Origin: Dermatophilaceae bacterium Soc4.6 | GTDB lineage: Bacteria > Actinomycetota > Actinomycetes > Actinomycetales > Dermatophilaceae | Assembly (NCBI GenBank): GCA_039889245.1 | Contig: JAZGVH010000002.1 | Location: forward strand, 248,001 to 312,000 | Direction of reading: 5' to 3' | DNA: 64,000 nucleotides | In this document: piece by piece, positions 51,325 through 59,802 of the stretch | Layout: every line of letters begins with the position of its first letter | How positions within the stretch are numbered: position 1 is the stretch's first letter | The notes under the pieces: generated by a model | Database searches by the model: none | The model's input: the letters and a program-made list of their open reading frames with translations, nothing else | Told to the model about the DNA's origin: nothing | Translations under genes and position numbers: made by a program

Positions 51325-52173
51325 GTGCCCCCCACCACGACCTCCCCCACCGCGCCGGCCTCCCCCGACGACCTCGTCACCTCGCACATGCCCCTCGTGG
51401 GCCACATCGTCCGCGAGACGATGGGCCGCGTGCCGGCCCACGTCAGCAGGGACGACCTCACCTCCGCCGGCATGCTGGCCCTCGTCCTCGCTGCTCGCGC
51501 CTTCGACCCGACCCGCGGCGTCCCCTTCGCCGGCTACGCCGCGACCCGCGTCCGCGGAGCCATCCTCGACGAGCTGCGCCGGGTCGACTGGGCCTCGCGC
51601 TCGGTGCGCCGCCGCGCCCGTGACCTCGACGAGACCCGCAACCGGCTCGCCGCCATCCTCGGCCGCATCCCGACCACCGCCGAGGTCGCCTCGGCCCTGA
51701 GCGTCCCCATCGAGGACATCAGCCGCAACGAGGGCGACATCGCTCGCGCCTCCGTGCTGTCCCTGGAGGGCACGGAGAACTCCGACGGCCCGGTCCTCGC
51801 GTCGACCAGCGCCACCCCGGACCAGGTCGTCGAGCACCTCGAGCTGCTCACCTACCTGATGGAGGCCGTCACCGAGCTGCCCGAGCGCCTGCGCGTGGTC
51901 GTCACGGAGTACTTCCTCGCCGAGCGCCCGATGGCCGAGATCGCGGCCGACCTGGGGGTGTCGGAGTCGCGGATCTCGCAGATCCGCGCCGAGGCCCTCG
52001 TCCTGCTGCGCACCGCGCTCCAGCGCGAGCTCGACCCCGAGCTGGCCGAGCAGCCGGACGCGAACCCGGGGTGCGCCTCGCGTCGCCGCGAGTCCTACTA
52101 CGCCTCCGTCGCCGCACGCCACTCCCTGGGTCTGCGCCAGCAGCGCCCGGTCGAGCTCGACGAGACCGCCTGA
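51325..52173 (+). CDS. fliA: FliA/WhiG-family RNA polymerase sigma factor
   Basis: This 282-residue sigma-70 family protein has region 2 (HMPLVGHIVRETMGRVPAHV, FAGYAATRVRGAILDELRRV then DW, about 22-90), a region 3 with RIPTTAEVASALSVPIEDI (about 113-131) and region 4 with LPERLRVVVTEYFLAERPMA and LGVSESRISQIRAEAL (about 185-235). The extended C-terminal tail of 45 residues is unusual. Its place between the two flagellar arms and the CTCA-N16-GCCGATG promoters point to flagellar sigma 28. The GTG at 51325 was chosen by family N-terminus; no strong Shine-Dalgarno is seen. No anti-sigma FlgM gene was found in the window. Confidence 0.9.
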   Translation: MPPTTTSPTAPASPDDLVTSHMPLVGHIVRETMGRVPAHVSRDDLTSAGMLALVLAARAFDPTRGVPFAGYAATRVRGAILDELRRVDWASRSVRRRARDLDETRNRLAAILGRIPTTAEVASALSVPIEDISRNEGDIARASVLSLEGTENSDGPVLASTSATPDQVVEHLELLTYLMEAVTELPERLRVVVTEYFLAERPMAEIAADLGVSESRISQIRAEALVLLRTALQRELDPELAEQPDANPGCASRRRESYYASVAARHSLGLRQQRPVELDETA

Positions 52174-52257
52174 CCTCCTGCGCCGCACCTCACCGCTTCC
52201 ACCGCAGCACCACCACCGCACCACCCAGAAAAAAAGTCCAGAATGTCCAGCTAAATC

Positions 52258-52285
52258 CTCAGGTGGCCCACTCCCGGGCCGATGA
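52258..52285 (+). promoter_or_regulatory. FliA-type promoter of flagellin
   Basis: CTCA (52258-52261), 16 nt, GCCGATGA (52278-52285). It matches the promoters of flgB and flgN in sequence and spacing. Transcription should start near 52292. Confidence 0.7.
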
Positions 52286-52292
52286 GACAGGT

Positions 52293-52312
52293 GGAGCCCA
52301 CGGACGGGCTCC
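52293..52312 (+). promoter_or_regulatory. Candidate CsrA-binding hairpin in the flagellin leader
   Basis: Perfect 7-bp stem GGAGCCC/GGGCTCC with the hexaloop ACGGAC, which shows GGA in the loop as CsrA prefers. A second GGA pair lies in the Shine-Dalgarno (AGGAAGGA, 52331-52338), about 30 nt downstream, so one CsrA dimer could bridge both and block ribosome entry. Confidence 0.6.
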
Positions 52313-52347
52313 AGCAGTCACCCACCCTCCAGGAAGGAAGTTCCATC

Positions 52348-53136
52348 ATGGGTCTTCGCATCAACCAGAACATCGACGCCTTCAACGCGTACCGCAACCT
52401 GTCGGTCACGCAGGGGCAGATGTCCAAGTCGCTCGAGAAGCTGTCCAGCGGCTTCCGGATCAACCGCGCTGCCGACGACGCCGCCGGCCTCGCGATCTCC
52501 GAGGGCCTGCGCTCGCAGGTCGGCGGACTCAAGGTGGGCGTGCGCAACGCCCAGGACGGCATCTCTGTCGCCCAGACCGCTGAAGGCGCGCTCACCGAGG
52601 TCCACTCCATGCTCCAGCGCATGAACGACCTCTCGGTGCAGTACAACAACGGCACGCAGAACACCGACTCGAAGGCCGCTCTCGGTGCCGAGTTCGGGGC
52701 CCTGCAGACCGAGGTCACGCGGATCACCGACAACGCGAAGTTCAACGGCGTGACGCTCTTCGGCGGCGCGGCGCTGACCTTCCAGGTCGGCTCCGACGCG
52801 GCGGACAAGATCGACGTCTCCGCGACCGCGCTCGCGGCCGTCAACACCAGCTCGGCCGTCATCACGGACAGCACCACCATCCAGACGGCGATCACCACCA
52901 TCTCGGCCCAGCGGGCCGAGCTCGGTGCGGTGCAGAACCGGTTCGAGCACACGATCGCCAGCACCAACGTGGCGATCGAGAACCTGTCCGCGTCGGAGAG
53001 CCGGATCCGCGACACCGACATGGCGTCGGAGATGGTGCAGTTCACCCGCTCCAACATCCTGTCGCAGGCCGGTACGGCCATGCTGGCCCAGGCCAACCAG
53101 GCGCCCAACGGCGTGCTGCAGCTGCTGCGCGGCTGA
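52348..53136 (+). CDS. fliC: Flagellin
   Basis: This is the filament subunit, 262 residues, a short flagellin with D0/D1 domains and almost no variable D2/D3. The N-terminal part has GLRINQNIDAFNAYRNLSVT and LSSGFRINRAADDAAGLAIS (about 35-54); the C-terminal part has FEHTIASTNVAIENLSASES and RIRDTDMASEMVQFTRSNIL. The ATG at 52348 has AGGAAGGAAG upstream; the earlier ATG at 52282 overlaps the promoter. It follows the sigma gene but has its own FliA-type promoter, and a strong terminator follows. Confidence 0.97.
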   Translation: MGLRINQNIDAFNAYRNLSVTQGQMSKSLEKLSSGFRINRAADDAAGLAISEGLRSQVGGLKVGVRNAQDGISVAQTAEGALTEVHSMLQRMNDLSVQYNNGTQNTDSKAALGAEFGALQTEVTRITDNAKFNGVTLFGGAALTFQVGSDAADKIDVSATALAAVNTSSAVITDSTTIQTAITTISAQRAELGAVQNRFEHTIASTNVAIENLSASESRIRDTDMASEMVQFTRSNILSQAGTAMLAQANQAPNGVLQLLRG

Positions 53137-53143
53137 CCGACCT

Positions 53144-53186
53144 GATCCCGGTCCGAGGGGAGATCACCTCCCCCCGGGCCGGGATC
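53144..53186 (+). terminator. Strong terminator after flagellin
   Basis: Left arm 53144-53162 and right arm 53167-53186 pair over about 19 bp with a 4-nt loop (two mismatch/GU positions). It begins 7 nt after the flagellin stop and should insulate flagellin from fliD, allowing a high flagellin level from one short message. Confidence 0.75.
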
Positions 53187-53244
53187 CGGGCCATTCCGGC
53201 CCCCGGCTCCACTCTCTCGGAACAGACTCAGGGGGGACGTCTCG

Positions 53245-54543
53245 ATGGCGACCAGCACCAGCAGCATCAGCGGCCTGTCCAGTGGTCTGGACACCGCCTC
53301 GATCATCAGCCAGCTCATGCTCCTCGAGGCCCAGCCCCAGAACCGGCTCAAGACCCAGCTCGGCACCCAGCAGTCGACCGTGCAGGCGCTCCAGTCGCTC
53401 AACGCGCAGATCGCCGCCCTCGCGACCCAGGCCACCGACGCAGGCAAGGCGAACGCCTGGAGCCCCCAGCAGGTGACCTCCTCCCTCGCCGGGGTGACGG
53501 TCACCTCCACCGGCAGCCCGACCACGCTCGACGTCCACGTCCAGCAGCTGGCGACCGCCACCAAGGTCACCTTCGACCCTGCGTCGGCGACCGACGTCGT
53601 CGTCACGGGCTCTCCTGTCGAGCTGACGGTCGGCACCACGACCACCACCCTGTCCACCGGCAGCGGCACCCTCGGCAGCGTCGCGGCCGCCATCAACGCC
53701 GGCTCGTACGGTGTGGGCGCGACCGTCGTCAACCTCTCGGACGGCACCCAGCGCCTGAGCCTCCAGTCCACCACCACCGGCGCGGCGAGCACCTTCTCGC
53801 TGAGCAACGTCGGTGGGCTCGGCTCGCCGACCACCACCGCCGGTCAGGACGCGACCATCGTCGTCGGCGCCGACACGCTCACCTCGTCGAGCAACACCTT
53901 CACCGCGATCTCGGGTCTCGAGCTGACGATCAGCGCGGCCGCCGTCGGCCAGGACGCGCACATCGACGTCGTCGCCGACAAGACCGCCGCCGCTGCCAAG
54001 GCGAAGTCGCTCGTCGACAACATCAACGCCGCCCTCACCCAGATCGACACCCTGACGTCCTACAACCCCACGACCAAGACCCAGGGGCTGCTGTCCAGTG
54101 ACGCGGCCGCCGGGTCCCTGCGGGGCGCCCTGTTCGCTGCGGTGTTCCCCACCGACGGCACCAGCCTCTCGTCCGTCGGGATCCAGTCCGACCGCTACGG
54201 CAAGCTCGTCTTCGACGCCGGCGCGTTCTCGGCCGCCTACGCCGCCGACCCGGGCAAGGTCACCAGCGCCCTCAGCGGAGGCTCCGGTTTCGTCGACCGG
54301 ATCGGAGCGGTGGCCAAGGCCGCCAGCGACAGCATCAGCGGTTCCCTCACCGGGGCGATCAGCGGGCACAACGTCGAGATCCAGCGCACCCAGGACTCCA
54401 TCGCCGACTGGGACGTGCGGCTCGCCCTGCGGCAGTCGACCCTCACCCAGCAGTACACCAACCTCGAGACCACCCTGAACCAGCTCAACAGCCAGTCCAG
54501 CTGGCTCGCCGGTCAGCTCGGCGCCCTGAGCACGTCGAAGTGA
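53245..54543 (+). CDS. fliD: Flagellar filament capping protein FliD (HAP2)
   Basis: FliD caps the growing filament and folds flagellin at its tip. The 432-residue protein has the N-terminal FliD_N motif SISGLSSGLDTASIISQLML (about 7-26) and a C-terminal FliD_C with helical VEIQRTQDSIADWDVRLALR and YTNLETTLNQLNSQSSWLAG (about 400-419). The central part is Thr/Ser-rich with repeated beta segments. GGGGGGA lies 7 nt before the ATG. It is followed by fliS after 25 nt. Confidence 0.95.
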   Translation: MATSTSSISGLSSGLDTASIISQLMLLEAQPQNRLKTQLGTQQSTVQALQSLNAQIAALATQATDAGKANAWSPQQVTSSLAGVTVTSTGSPTTLDVHVQQLATATKVTFDPASATDVVVTGSPVELTVGTTTTTLSTGSGTLGSVAAAINAGSYGVGATVVNLSDGTQRLSLQSTTTGAASTFSLSNVGGLGSPTTTAGQDATIVVGADTLTSSSNTFTAISGLELTISAAAVGQDAHIDVVADKTAAAAKAKSLVDNINAALTQIDTLTSYNPTTKTQGLLSSDAAAGSLRGALFAAVFPTDGTSLSSVGIQSDRYGKLVFDAGAFSAAYAADPGKVTSALSGGSGFVDRIGAVAKAASDSISGSLTGAISGHNVEIQRTQDSIADWDVRLALRQSTLTQQYTNLETTLNQLNSQSSWLAGQLGALSTSK

Positions 54544-54568
54544 CCACGGAAGCCACGGAGGGAACCCG

Positions 54569-54970
54569 ATGACCCACAGCACCGCCCGAGCCGCCTACGT
54601 GAGCGCCTCCGTGACGACGGCCAGCCCCCAGACCCTGCTGGTGATGCTCTGCGAACGACTGGTCCTCGACCTGCAGCGAGCGGTAGCCAGCCAGCAGACG
54701 AGAGAGCACCTGCAGACCCACCAGCACCTCGTGCACGCGCAGGCCATCGTGTCGGAGCTGCGCAGCAGCCTCGACCCCGACGGGTTCCGCGGTGGGCACC
54801 AGCTGGCTGCCCTCTACGACTACCTTCTCCAGCGGCTGGTGCAGGCGAACGTGTCGAAGGACGCCGCCCCGATGCTGGAGTGCCTCACCCTGTCGACCCA
54901 GATCGCCCAGACCTGGCGCGAGGCTGCGCTCATCGTGGCCTCGCACACGATGGAAGCAAGGAGCGCATGA
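54569..54970 (+). CDS. fliS: Flagellar secretion chaperone FliS
   Basis: FliS binds the flagellin C-terminus in the cytosol and delivers it to the export gate. The 133-residue helical protein has the family start ARAAYVSASVTTASPQTLLV, MLCERLVLDLQRAV (about 27-40) and ALYDYLLQRLVQANVSKD (about 76-93). GGAGGGA lies 5 nt before the ATG. The stop overlaps the next start (ATGA). Confidence 0.93.
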   Translation: MTHSTARAAYVSASVTTASPQTLLVMLCERLVLDLQRAVASQQTREHLQTHQHLVHAQAIVSELRSSLDPDGFRGGHQLAALYDYLLQRLVQANVSKDAAPMLECLTLSTQIAQTWREAALIVASHTMEARSA

Positions 54971-55284
54971 CCACCATCGACTCCGCGCGCGCCTGGGAGG
55001 TCGAGCTCGACCGCCTCGAACGGGCCGTGCTCGGCATCGAGCGCCGGCTGCAGGACGCCTTCCCCGTCGAGCTCGACGAGTGGGTGCCCCCCTCCCCCGA
55101 GGTCCCGCTGCCGGCCCAGCTGCTGCCCCGGGCCCGGGCCATCCACGACCGCCAGGTGCGGGCCATGGGCGACATCGCCCGCGCCATGCAGCGCACCGGC
55201 CGGCAGCGCGACTTCGCCCAGCGCATCGCCGACGCCACGGCCTCGCCGCGCGCCTGCGCGACGTACATCGATCAGTCGGCCTGA
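54967..55284 (+). CDS. Small FliT-like helical protein
   Basis: This 105-residue protein starts in the ATGA overlap with fliS and is therefore coupled to it. The sequence is mostly helical: SARAWEVELDRLERAVLGIE, then a Pro-rich break DEWVPPSPEVPLPAQLL, then RQVRAMGDIARAMQRTGRQR. Its size and place after fliS match FliT, the FliD chaperone, but I see no diagnostic motif. It may be an actinobacterial version of FliT. Confidence 0.6.
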   Translation: MTTIDSARAWEVELDRLERAVLGIERRLQDAFPVELDEWVPPSPEVPLPAQLLPRARAIHDRQVRAMGDIARAMQRTGRQRDFAQRIADATASPRACATYIDQSA

Positions 55285-55312
55285 CCTTTTCATCCGATTT
55301 AGTGTGCTTTAC

Positions 55313-55340
55313 CTCAGGTCGTCAGCGCTGATGCCGATGA
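55313..55340 (+). promoter_or_regulatory. FliA-type promoter of the flgB operon
   Basis: CTCA (55313-55316), 16 nt, GCCGATGA (55333-55340). The shared segments CCTCAGGT and GCCGATGAGAC are identical to those of the flagellin promoter. Start expected near 55347. Confidence 0.7.
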
Positions 55341-55347
55341 GACCCGT

Positions 55348-55362
55348 GAGCACGGACTGCTC
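55348..55362 (+). promoter_or_regulatory. Candidate CsrA-binding hairpin in the flgB leader
   Basis: Stem GAGCA/TGCTC with loop CGGAC (55353-55357), so GGA is again in the loop and the word ACGGAC is the same as in the flagellin leader. A second GGA lies in the Shine-Dalgarno (ACGGAG, 55401-55406), itself in the palindrome ACGGAGATCCGT. Confidence 0.5.
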
Positions 55363-55413
55363 CCCCCCTCCGCCGATGGACCGGCACCCACTCCTTCCCC
55401 ACGGAGATCCGTC

Positions 55414-55779
55414 GTGTCCATGGCCGTTACCGACGCCGTCAGCCGCGTTCTCTCCTCGGCGCTCGATGGCGTCTCCCTGCGTCAGAGCGTGATCGCCGAC
55501 AACATCGCCAACGTCGACACCCCGCACTTCACCGCGAGCGCGGTCGACTTCGAGAGCGCCCTGCGCTCCGCCGTCGCGGACGGCAGCATGGCGGCCGGAC
55601 AGGGCGGGGTGGCCGCGAGCCGCAGTGCCGAGAGCACCCCCGTGGGCGCCAACGGCAACAACGTCGACCTGCGCAAGGAGACGCTCGCCGGCGTCCAGGC
55701 GCAGTACCAGTACCAGATCCTCAGCCGTGCGGTCAGCGACCGCTACGAGCGCATCCACGAGTCGCTGAGCGGCGCCTGA
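55414..55779 (+). CDS. flgB: Flagellar basal-body rod protein FlgB
   Basis: FlgB is a proximal rod subunit. The 121-residue protein has the rod signature [20 protein letters not shown] (about 20-39) and a C-terminal helix [20 protein letters not shown]. It is exported by the flagellar type III system. The GTG has GGAG 7 nt upstream, inside a short palindrome that may limit ribosome access. It opens the long basal-body operon; its stop shares a base with flgC (TGATG). Confidence 0.93.
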   Translation: MSMAVTDAVSRVLSSALDGVSLRQSVIADNIANVDTPHFTASAVDFESALRSAVADGSMAAGQGGVAASRSAESTPVGANGNNVDLRKETLAGVQAQYQYQILSRAVSDRYERIHESLSGA

Positions 55780-56174
55780 TGGCGGCCTTCGACATGCTGC
55801 GCATCGCCGGGTCGAGCCTGGCCGTGCACCAGACCTGGCTCGACGCCCTGGCCAACAACATCGCGAACGTCAACACGATCAAGCCGACCTCGCAGAGCGC
55901 CTTCCAGGCCCAGATGATCAACGCGACCGCGCTGCCCCAGGGTGGGGTCGCCGTCGGCGGCATCGCCCTCAGCTCGGCCCAGGGCCGCCTGGAGTACGCC
56001 CCCGAGAACCCCCTCGCCGACGCCGGCGGCTACGTCCGCGCGCCGGACGTCGACATGGCCAGCCAGATGAGCCAGCTGATCATGGCCCAGCGCGGGTTCC
56101 AGGCCTCGGTCCAGGTCACGAAGAACGCCCAGGACACCTACTCCTCCGCCCTCGAGATCGGACGCCGCGCATGA
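55779..56174 (+). CDS. flgC: Flagellar basal-body rod protein FlgC
   Basis: FlgC is a proximal rod subunit. The 131-residue protein has [20 protein letters not shown] followed by [10 protein letters not shown] (about 26-36) and the C-terminal [20 protein letters not shown] helix. The usual length is slightly longer. The ATG shares one base with the flgB stop, and its own stop overlaps the fliE start (ATGA). Confidence 0.93.
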   Translation: MAAFDMLRIAGSSLAVHQTWLDALANNIANVNTIKPTSQSAFQAQMINATALPQGGVAVGGIALSSAQGRLEYAPENPLADAGGYVRAPDVDMASQMSQLIMAQRGFQASVQVTKNAQDTYSSALEIGRRA

Positions 56175-56527
56175 GCGACCTCGGCATCTCCGGCGTCACG
56201 GCCGTCGGGACCGGCGGCTTCACGCCGTACGTCCCCCCGGTCGTCGGCCCGGAGACCCCCACCATCGGCAGCGGCGAGGGCACCTCGTCCGTCACCGCCC
56301 CCCGTGGCGAGTTCGGCAACCTGCTCACCGACGGTCTCGACCGCCTGCAGGGGGTGCAGAGCGCCAGCGACAACCTCGCCGTCAAGGCGGCGACGGGTGA
56401 CCTCACGGCGATCCACCAGTACACGATCGCGGCCACCGAGGCCTCCGTCACGACCCAGCTGACGGTCGCCCTGCGCAACAAGGCGCTCGAGTCCTTCAAC
56501 GAGATCATGCGGATGCCGGTCGGATGA
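56171..56527 (+). CDS. fliE: Flagellar hook-basal body complex protein FliE
   Basis: FliE joins the MS ring to the rod. The 118-residue protein has a Pro/Gly-rich first third and the conserved C-terminal part [40 protein letters not shown] and [17 protein letters not shown]. It overlaps flgC and fliF by ATGA at both ends. Confidence 0.92.
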   Translation: MSDLGISGVTAVGTGGFTPYVPPVVGPETPTIGSGEGTSSVTAPRGEFGNLLTDGLDRLQGVQSASDNLAVKAATGDLTAIHQYTIAATEASVTTQLTVALRNKALESFNEIMRMPVG

Positions 56528-58128
56528 AGGAGTCACTGCTGCGGACCGCTCGCAGCTACCAGCGGACCTTCCTCGGCTTCACCGCAGGGCAGAAGGCCGT
56601 GGCCCTCGTGGGCACCGCCGCTCTGCTCCTCGGGGCCGTGCTGGTCTACCACTGGGTGTCGGCACCGGCCTACGCCCCGCTGTTCTCCAACCTGTCCGCC
56701 AAGGACGCCGCCGCGGTGGTCACCAAGCTCGACAGCCAGGGGACGCCCTACCAGCTCACCAACGGCGGCGGGACGGTCCTGGTGCCCGCGGACGACGTCT
56801 ACAAGAACCGCATCGCGCTCTCGGGCGACGGTCTGCCGAGCGGCAGCGACGGTGGCTACTCGCTGCTCGACAACCAGAGCCTGTCGACCTCCGACTTCCA
56901 GCAGCAGGTCAGCTACAAGCGGGCCATGGAGGGCGAGCTGTCCAAGACCCTCGCGTCGATGGACGGGGTGTCGTCGGCCGTCGTGCACCTGGCCCTGCCC
57001 AACAAGCAGGTCTTCTCGGACACCCAGGACCCCACCACCGCCTCGGTCCTGCTCGACATCAAGCCCGGGGTGAGCCTGGGCACCAACCAGGTGCAGGCCG
57101 TGGTCCACCTCGTCGCCTCGAGCGTCGACGGGCTCGACCCGGCCAAGGTCACCGTCGCCGACCAGTCCGGCAAGATGCTCTCCAGCCCCGGCGACGGGAC
57201 CGGCGGGGCCCTGGCGGCCAGCACCCGCGACGAGCAGGTCTCCGCCTTCCAGAACCAGGAGGTCGCCCGCATCCAGGCGATCATCGACCGGGTGGTGGGC
57301 GCCGGCAACGGCACCGTGCAGGTGACGGCCGACCTCAACTTCGACCAGGCCAAGACCAGCTCGAAGACCTACCGGCGGGCCGACCCCAAGGGCCTGACCT
57401 CCTCGTCCACCGTCAACAGCGAGAAGTACACGGGTCCGGCGAGCGGCACCTCGGCCAGTGGTGTCGTCGGCCCCGACGGCCAGCTCACCCCGGCCACCGG
57501 CTCGGCGACGAGCGGGAGCTCGAGCTACACCAAGAGCTCCGCCACCTCGGACGAGGCGCTCAACTGGACCACGGAGGACCGCAACCTCGCCCCGGGGGGC
57601 ATCAACTCCCTGCACGTCGGCGTGGTCCTCGACAAGGCCGCCTCCGCCAAGATCGACCCGGCGGTGCTGCAGGCCACCATCGCCTCCGCGATCGGCTTCG
57701 ACGCCAAGCGGGGCGACACGATGAACGTCTCGGCCCTGCCCTTCGACCGGACCGCCGAGACCGCTGCCGCCGCTGCGCTCAAGGCTCAGGCCTCGATCGA
57801 CCAGCAGGACCAGATGATGGGCTACGCCAAGAGCGCCATCCCCGTGATCATCCTGCTGCTGGCCGTCCTGATCGCCTGGCTGCGGGGACGCAAGAAGGCG
57901 AAGCAGCGGGCCGAGGCCACCGAGTACCTGGTGGAGCAGCTGCGCGACGGTGCCGCGGCGCGGGGCTTCGCCCCGCCTGCGGCCCTGGGCCCGGCCGCGA
58001 CGCTGCTCGGCCTCGAAGGCCCGTCCGAGGACGACGCCATCCGTGACGAGCTCGCCGCCCTGGTGGACAACCAGCCCGAGGACGTGGCCACGCTGCTGCG
58101 CGGCTGGCTCGTCGAGGGACCGTCATGA
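56524..58128 (+). CDS. fliF: Flagellar M-ring protein FliF
   Basis: FliF forms the MS ring in the cytoplasmic membrane, the base of the basal body. The 534-residue protein has two membrane helices (about 27-46 and 436-455; [18 protein letters not shown]), an extracytoplasmic YscJ-like region with [20 protein letters not shown] and a Ser/Thr-rich loop. The C-terminal cytoplasmic tail, including LLRGWLVEG, binds FliG. Starts in ATGA overlap with fliE and ends the same way with fliG. Confidence 0.95.
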   Translation: MKESLLRTARSYQRTFLGFTAGQKAVALVGTAALLLGAVLVYHWVSAPAYAPLFSNLSAKDAAAVVTKLDSQGTPYQLTNGGGTVLVPADDVYKNRIALSGDGLPSGSDGGYSLLDNQSLSTSDFQQQVSYKRAMEGELSKTLASMDGVSSAVVHLALPNKQVFSDTQDPTTASVLLDIKPGVSLGTNQVQAVVHLVASSVDGLDPAKVTVADQSGKMLSSPGDGTGGALAASTRDEQVSAFQNQEVARIQAIIDRVVGAGNGTVQVTADLNFDQAKTSSKTYRRADPKGLTSSSTVNSEKYTGPASGTSASGVVGPDGQLTPATGSATSGSSSYTKSSATSDEALNWTTEDRNLAPGGINSLHVGVVLDKAASAKIDPAVLQATIASAIGFDAKRGDTMNVSALPFDRTAETAAAAALKAQASIDQQDQMMGYAKSAIPVIILLLAVLIAWLRGRKKAKQRAEATEYLVEQLRDGAAARGFAPPAALGPAATLLGLEGPSEDDAIRDELAALVDNQPEDVATLLRGWLVEGPS

Positions 58129-59138
58129 GCACCGCCGTCGCCACCATGGGGGTGCGAAAGGCGGCCGTGCTGCTCATCCAGATGGGTCGCGAGCGCGCCG
58201 CCACCGTGCTCGCCCTCCTGCCCGACAGCGAGGTCGAGGCGATCTCGTCCGAGGTCGCCAGGCTCGAGTCGATCGATGCGGCCGAGAGCAGCAAGGTGCT
58301 CAGCGAGTTCCGCGACATGATGACCGCCCGGGCCCACATCGCCCAGGGCGGCATGCAGCTGGCGCAGGACATGCTGCGGCAGTCGCTGGGTGAGGACCGG
58401 GCGGCCGAGATCATGGCCCGGCTCAAGGCCTCGTCGGTCAAGATGCCGTTCCAGCTGCTGCAGGGCATCGACCCGGCCCAGCTGCTGTCGTTCATCGTCG
58501 ACGAGCACCCACAGGTGATCGCCCTGGTCATCGCGCACCTCAGCCCCGACCGCGCCTCCATGCTGCTCTCGGGCCTGGCGCCCGACCAGCAGGCCCAGGT
58601 GGCGCACCGCATCGCGGTGATGGACCAGACCTCGCCCGACCTCATCCGGGCGGTCGAGGCCACGCTGGAGCGCAAGCTCTCGTCCGTGCTCCAGCCGACC
58701 GAGATGTCCCGCGTCGGCGGCGTCGACCCCCTGGTCAGCATCATCAACCGCTCCGACCGGTCCACCGAGCGCCAGATCGTGGAAGGCCTCGAGGCCCTCG
58801 ACGCGGCGCTCGCCGACGAGGTCAAGAGCCGGATGTTCATGTTCGAGGACATCGTCACCATCGACGACCGCTCGGTGCAGCTGGTGCTGCGCGAGGTCGA
58901 CATGAACAACCTGGCCATGGCCCTCAAGGGCGTCACGGAAGAGGTGCGCGGGAAGATCACCGGCAACCTCTCCGAGCGGGCCGGCGAGAACCTCCTCGAG
59001 GAGGTCGAGCTGCTCGGCGCGGTGCGCACGGCCCAGGTCGAGGAAGCCCAGCAGGCCATCATCCGCACCATCCGCTCGCTGGAGGAGAAGGGGCAGCTGC
59101 TGCTCCGGAGAGGGAACGACGATGACTTCGTCACCTGA
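58125..59138 (+). CDS. fliG: Flagellar motor switch protein FliG
   Basis: FliG is the switch-complex rotor protein that interacts with the stator. The 337-residue protein has the N domain binding FliF (AAVLLIQMGRERAATVLALL), the middle domain with the EHPQV motif (FIVDEHPQVIALVIAHLSPD, about 125-144) and the C-terminal torque domain with MFMFEDIVTIDDRSVQLVLR, EVD and the charged helices ERAGENLLEEVELLG. It overlaps fliH by 17 nt. Confidence 0.95.
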   Translation: MSTAVATMGVRKAAVLLIQMGRERAATVLALLPDSEVEAISSEVARLESIDAAESSKVLSEFRDMMTARAHIAQGGMQLAQDMLRQSLGEDRAAEIMARLKASSVKMPFQLLQGIDPAQLLSFIVDEHPQVIALVIAHLSPDRASMLLSGLAPDQQAQVAHRIAVMDQTSPDLIRAVEATLERKLSSVLQPTEMSRVGGVDPLVSIINRSDRSTERQIVEGLEALDAALADEVKSRMFMFEDIVTIDDRSVQLVLREVDMNNLAMALKGVTEEVRGKITGNLSERAGENLLEEVELLGAVRTAQVEEAQQAIIRTIRSLEEKGQLLLRRGNDDDFVT

Positions 59139-59802
59139 GACCCGGGTCCTGCGGGACGTGGCCACCACCGCCCTCTTCACCCCGGACCTGCGCCAGGGCA
59201 CGTGGACGCGCCTCGGCGGCGACCACGTGCGGGGCGACCTCGGCACCGAGACCGTCCTCGACGAGCTGGCGACGCGCGCCCGCACCTCGGCCCGCTCCCA
59301 GGGCTACGCCGTGGGGTGGTCGGAGGGTCGACGCGCCGCGGCCGAGCGCGCGGCCGAGGCCGAGCGCGAGGCCACCGCGGCCCGGGCGCGGGCCACGGCC
59401 CGGCACCAGGACGAGCACGAGCTCGCGATGAGCGCGCTGCGTCAGGCGGCCGCCCGACTGGACGCAGCCACGTCGGCGGCCTGCACGGCCGTCGAGCAGC
59501 AGGCCAGCGAGCTGGCCTGTGCCGTGGCCGAAGAGCTGGTGGGGCACGCACTGCTCGGCGAGACCGACGAGGACGTCGTCCGACGGGCGGTCCGCGTGCT
59601 CCCCGAGGGAGAGCGCGCACGGCTGCGCCTGCACCCGTCCGTAGCCGCCTCGGTGCCGGCCGCCGACCTGCGCGCCCTGGGGGTCGTCGTCGTGGCCGAC
59701 TCGTCGGTGGCCCGCGAGGCCTCGGTGGTCGAGCTCGACGACCGCCTCGTGTCCATCGACGTCGTCGCTGCCCTGCAGCGCCTGCGAGAGGTGCTGCGAT
59801 GA
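59122..59802 (+). CDS. fliH: Flagellar assembly protein FliH
   Basis: FliH is the regulator/stator of the FliI ATPase in export. The 226-residue protein has the Ala/Arg/Glu-rich coiled-coil (AAERAAEAEREATAARARAT, about 72-91, after GYAVGWSEG) and a C-terminal HrpE/FliH-like domain ending VVELDDRLVSIDVVAALQRL. The order between fliG and fliI supports the assignment. It overlaps fliG by 17 nt and fliI by ATGA. Confidence 0.88.
   Translation: MTSSPETRVLRDVATTALFTPDLRQGTWTRLGGDHVRGDLGTETVLDELATRARTSARSQGYAVGWSEGRRAAAERAAEAEREATAARARATARHQDEHELAMSALRQAAARLDAATSAACTAVEQQASELACAVAEELVGHALLGETDEDVVRRAVRVLPEGERARLRLHPSVAASVPAADLRALGVVVVADSSVAREASVVELDDRLVSIDVVAALQRLREVLR

Noticed and set aside
53224-53242. 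AGAC/GTCT hairpin with GGGGGGA loop before fliD as a third CsrA site
   Set aside because: The stem is only 4 bp and no FliA-type promoter precedes it, so the likeness to the flagellin and flgB leaders is weak.
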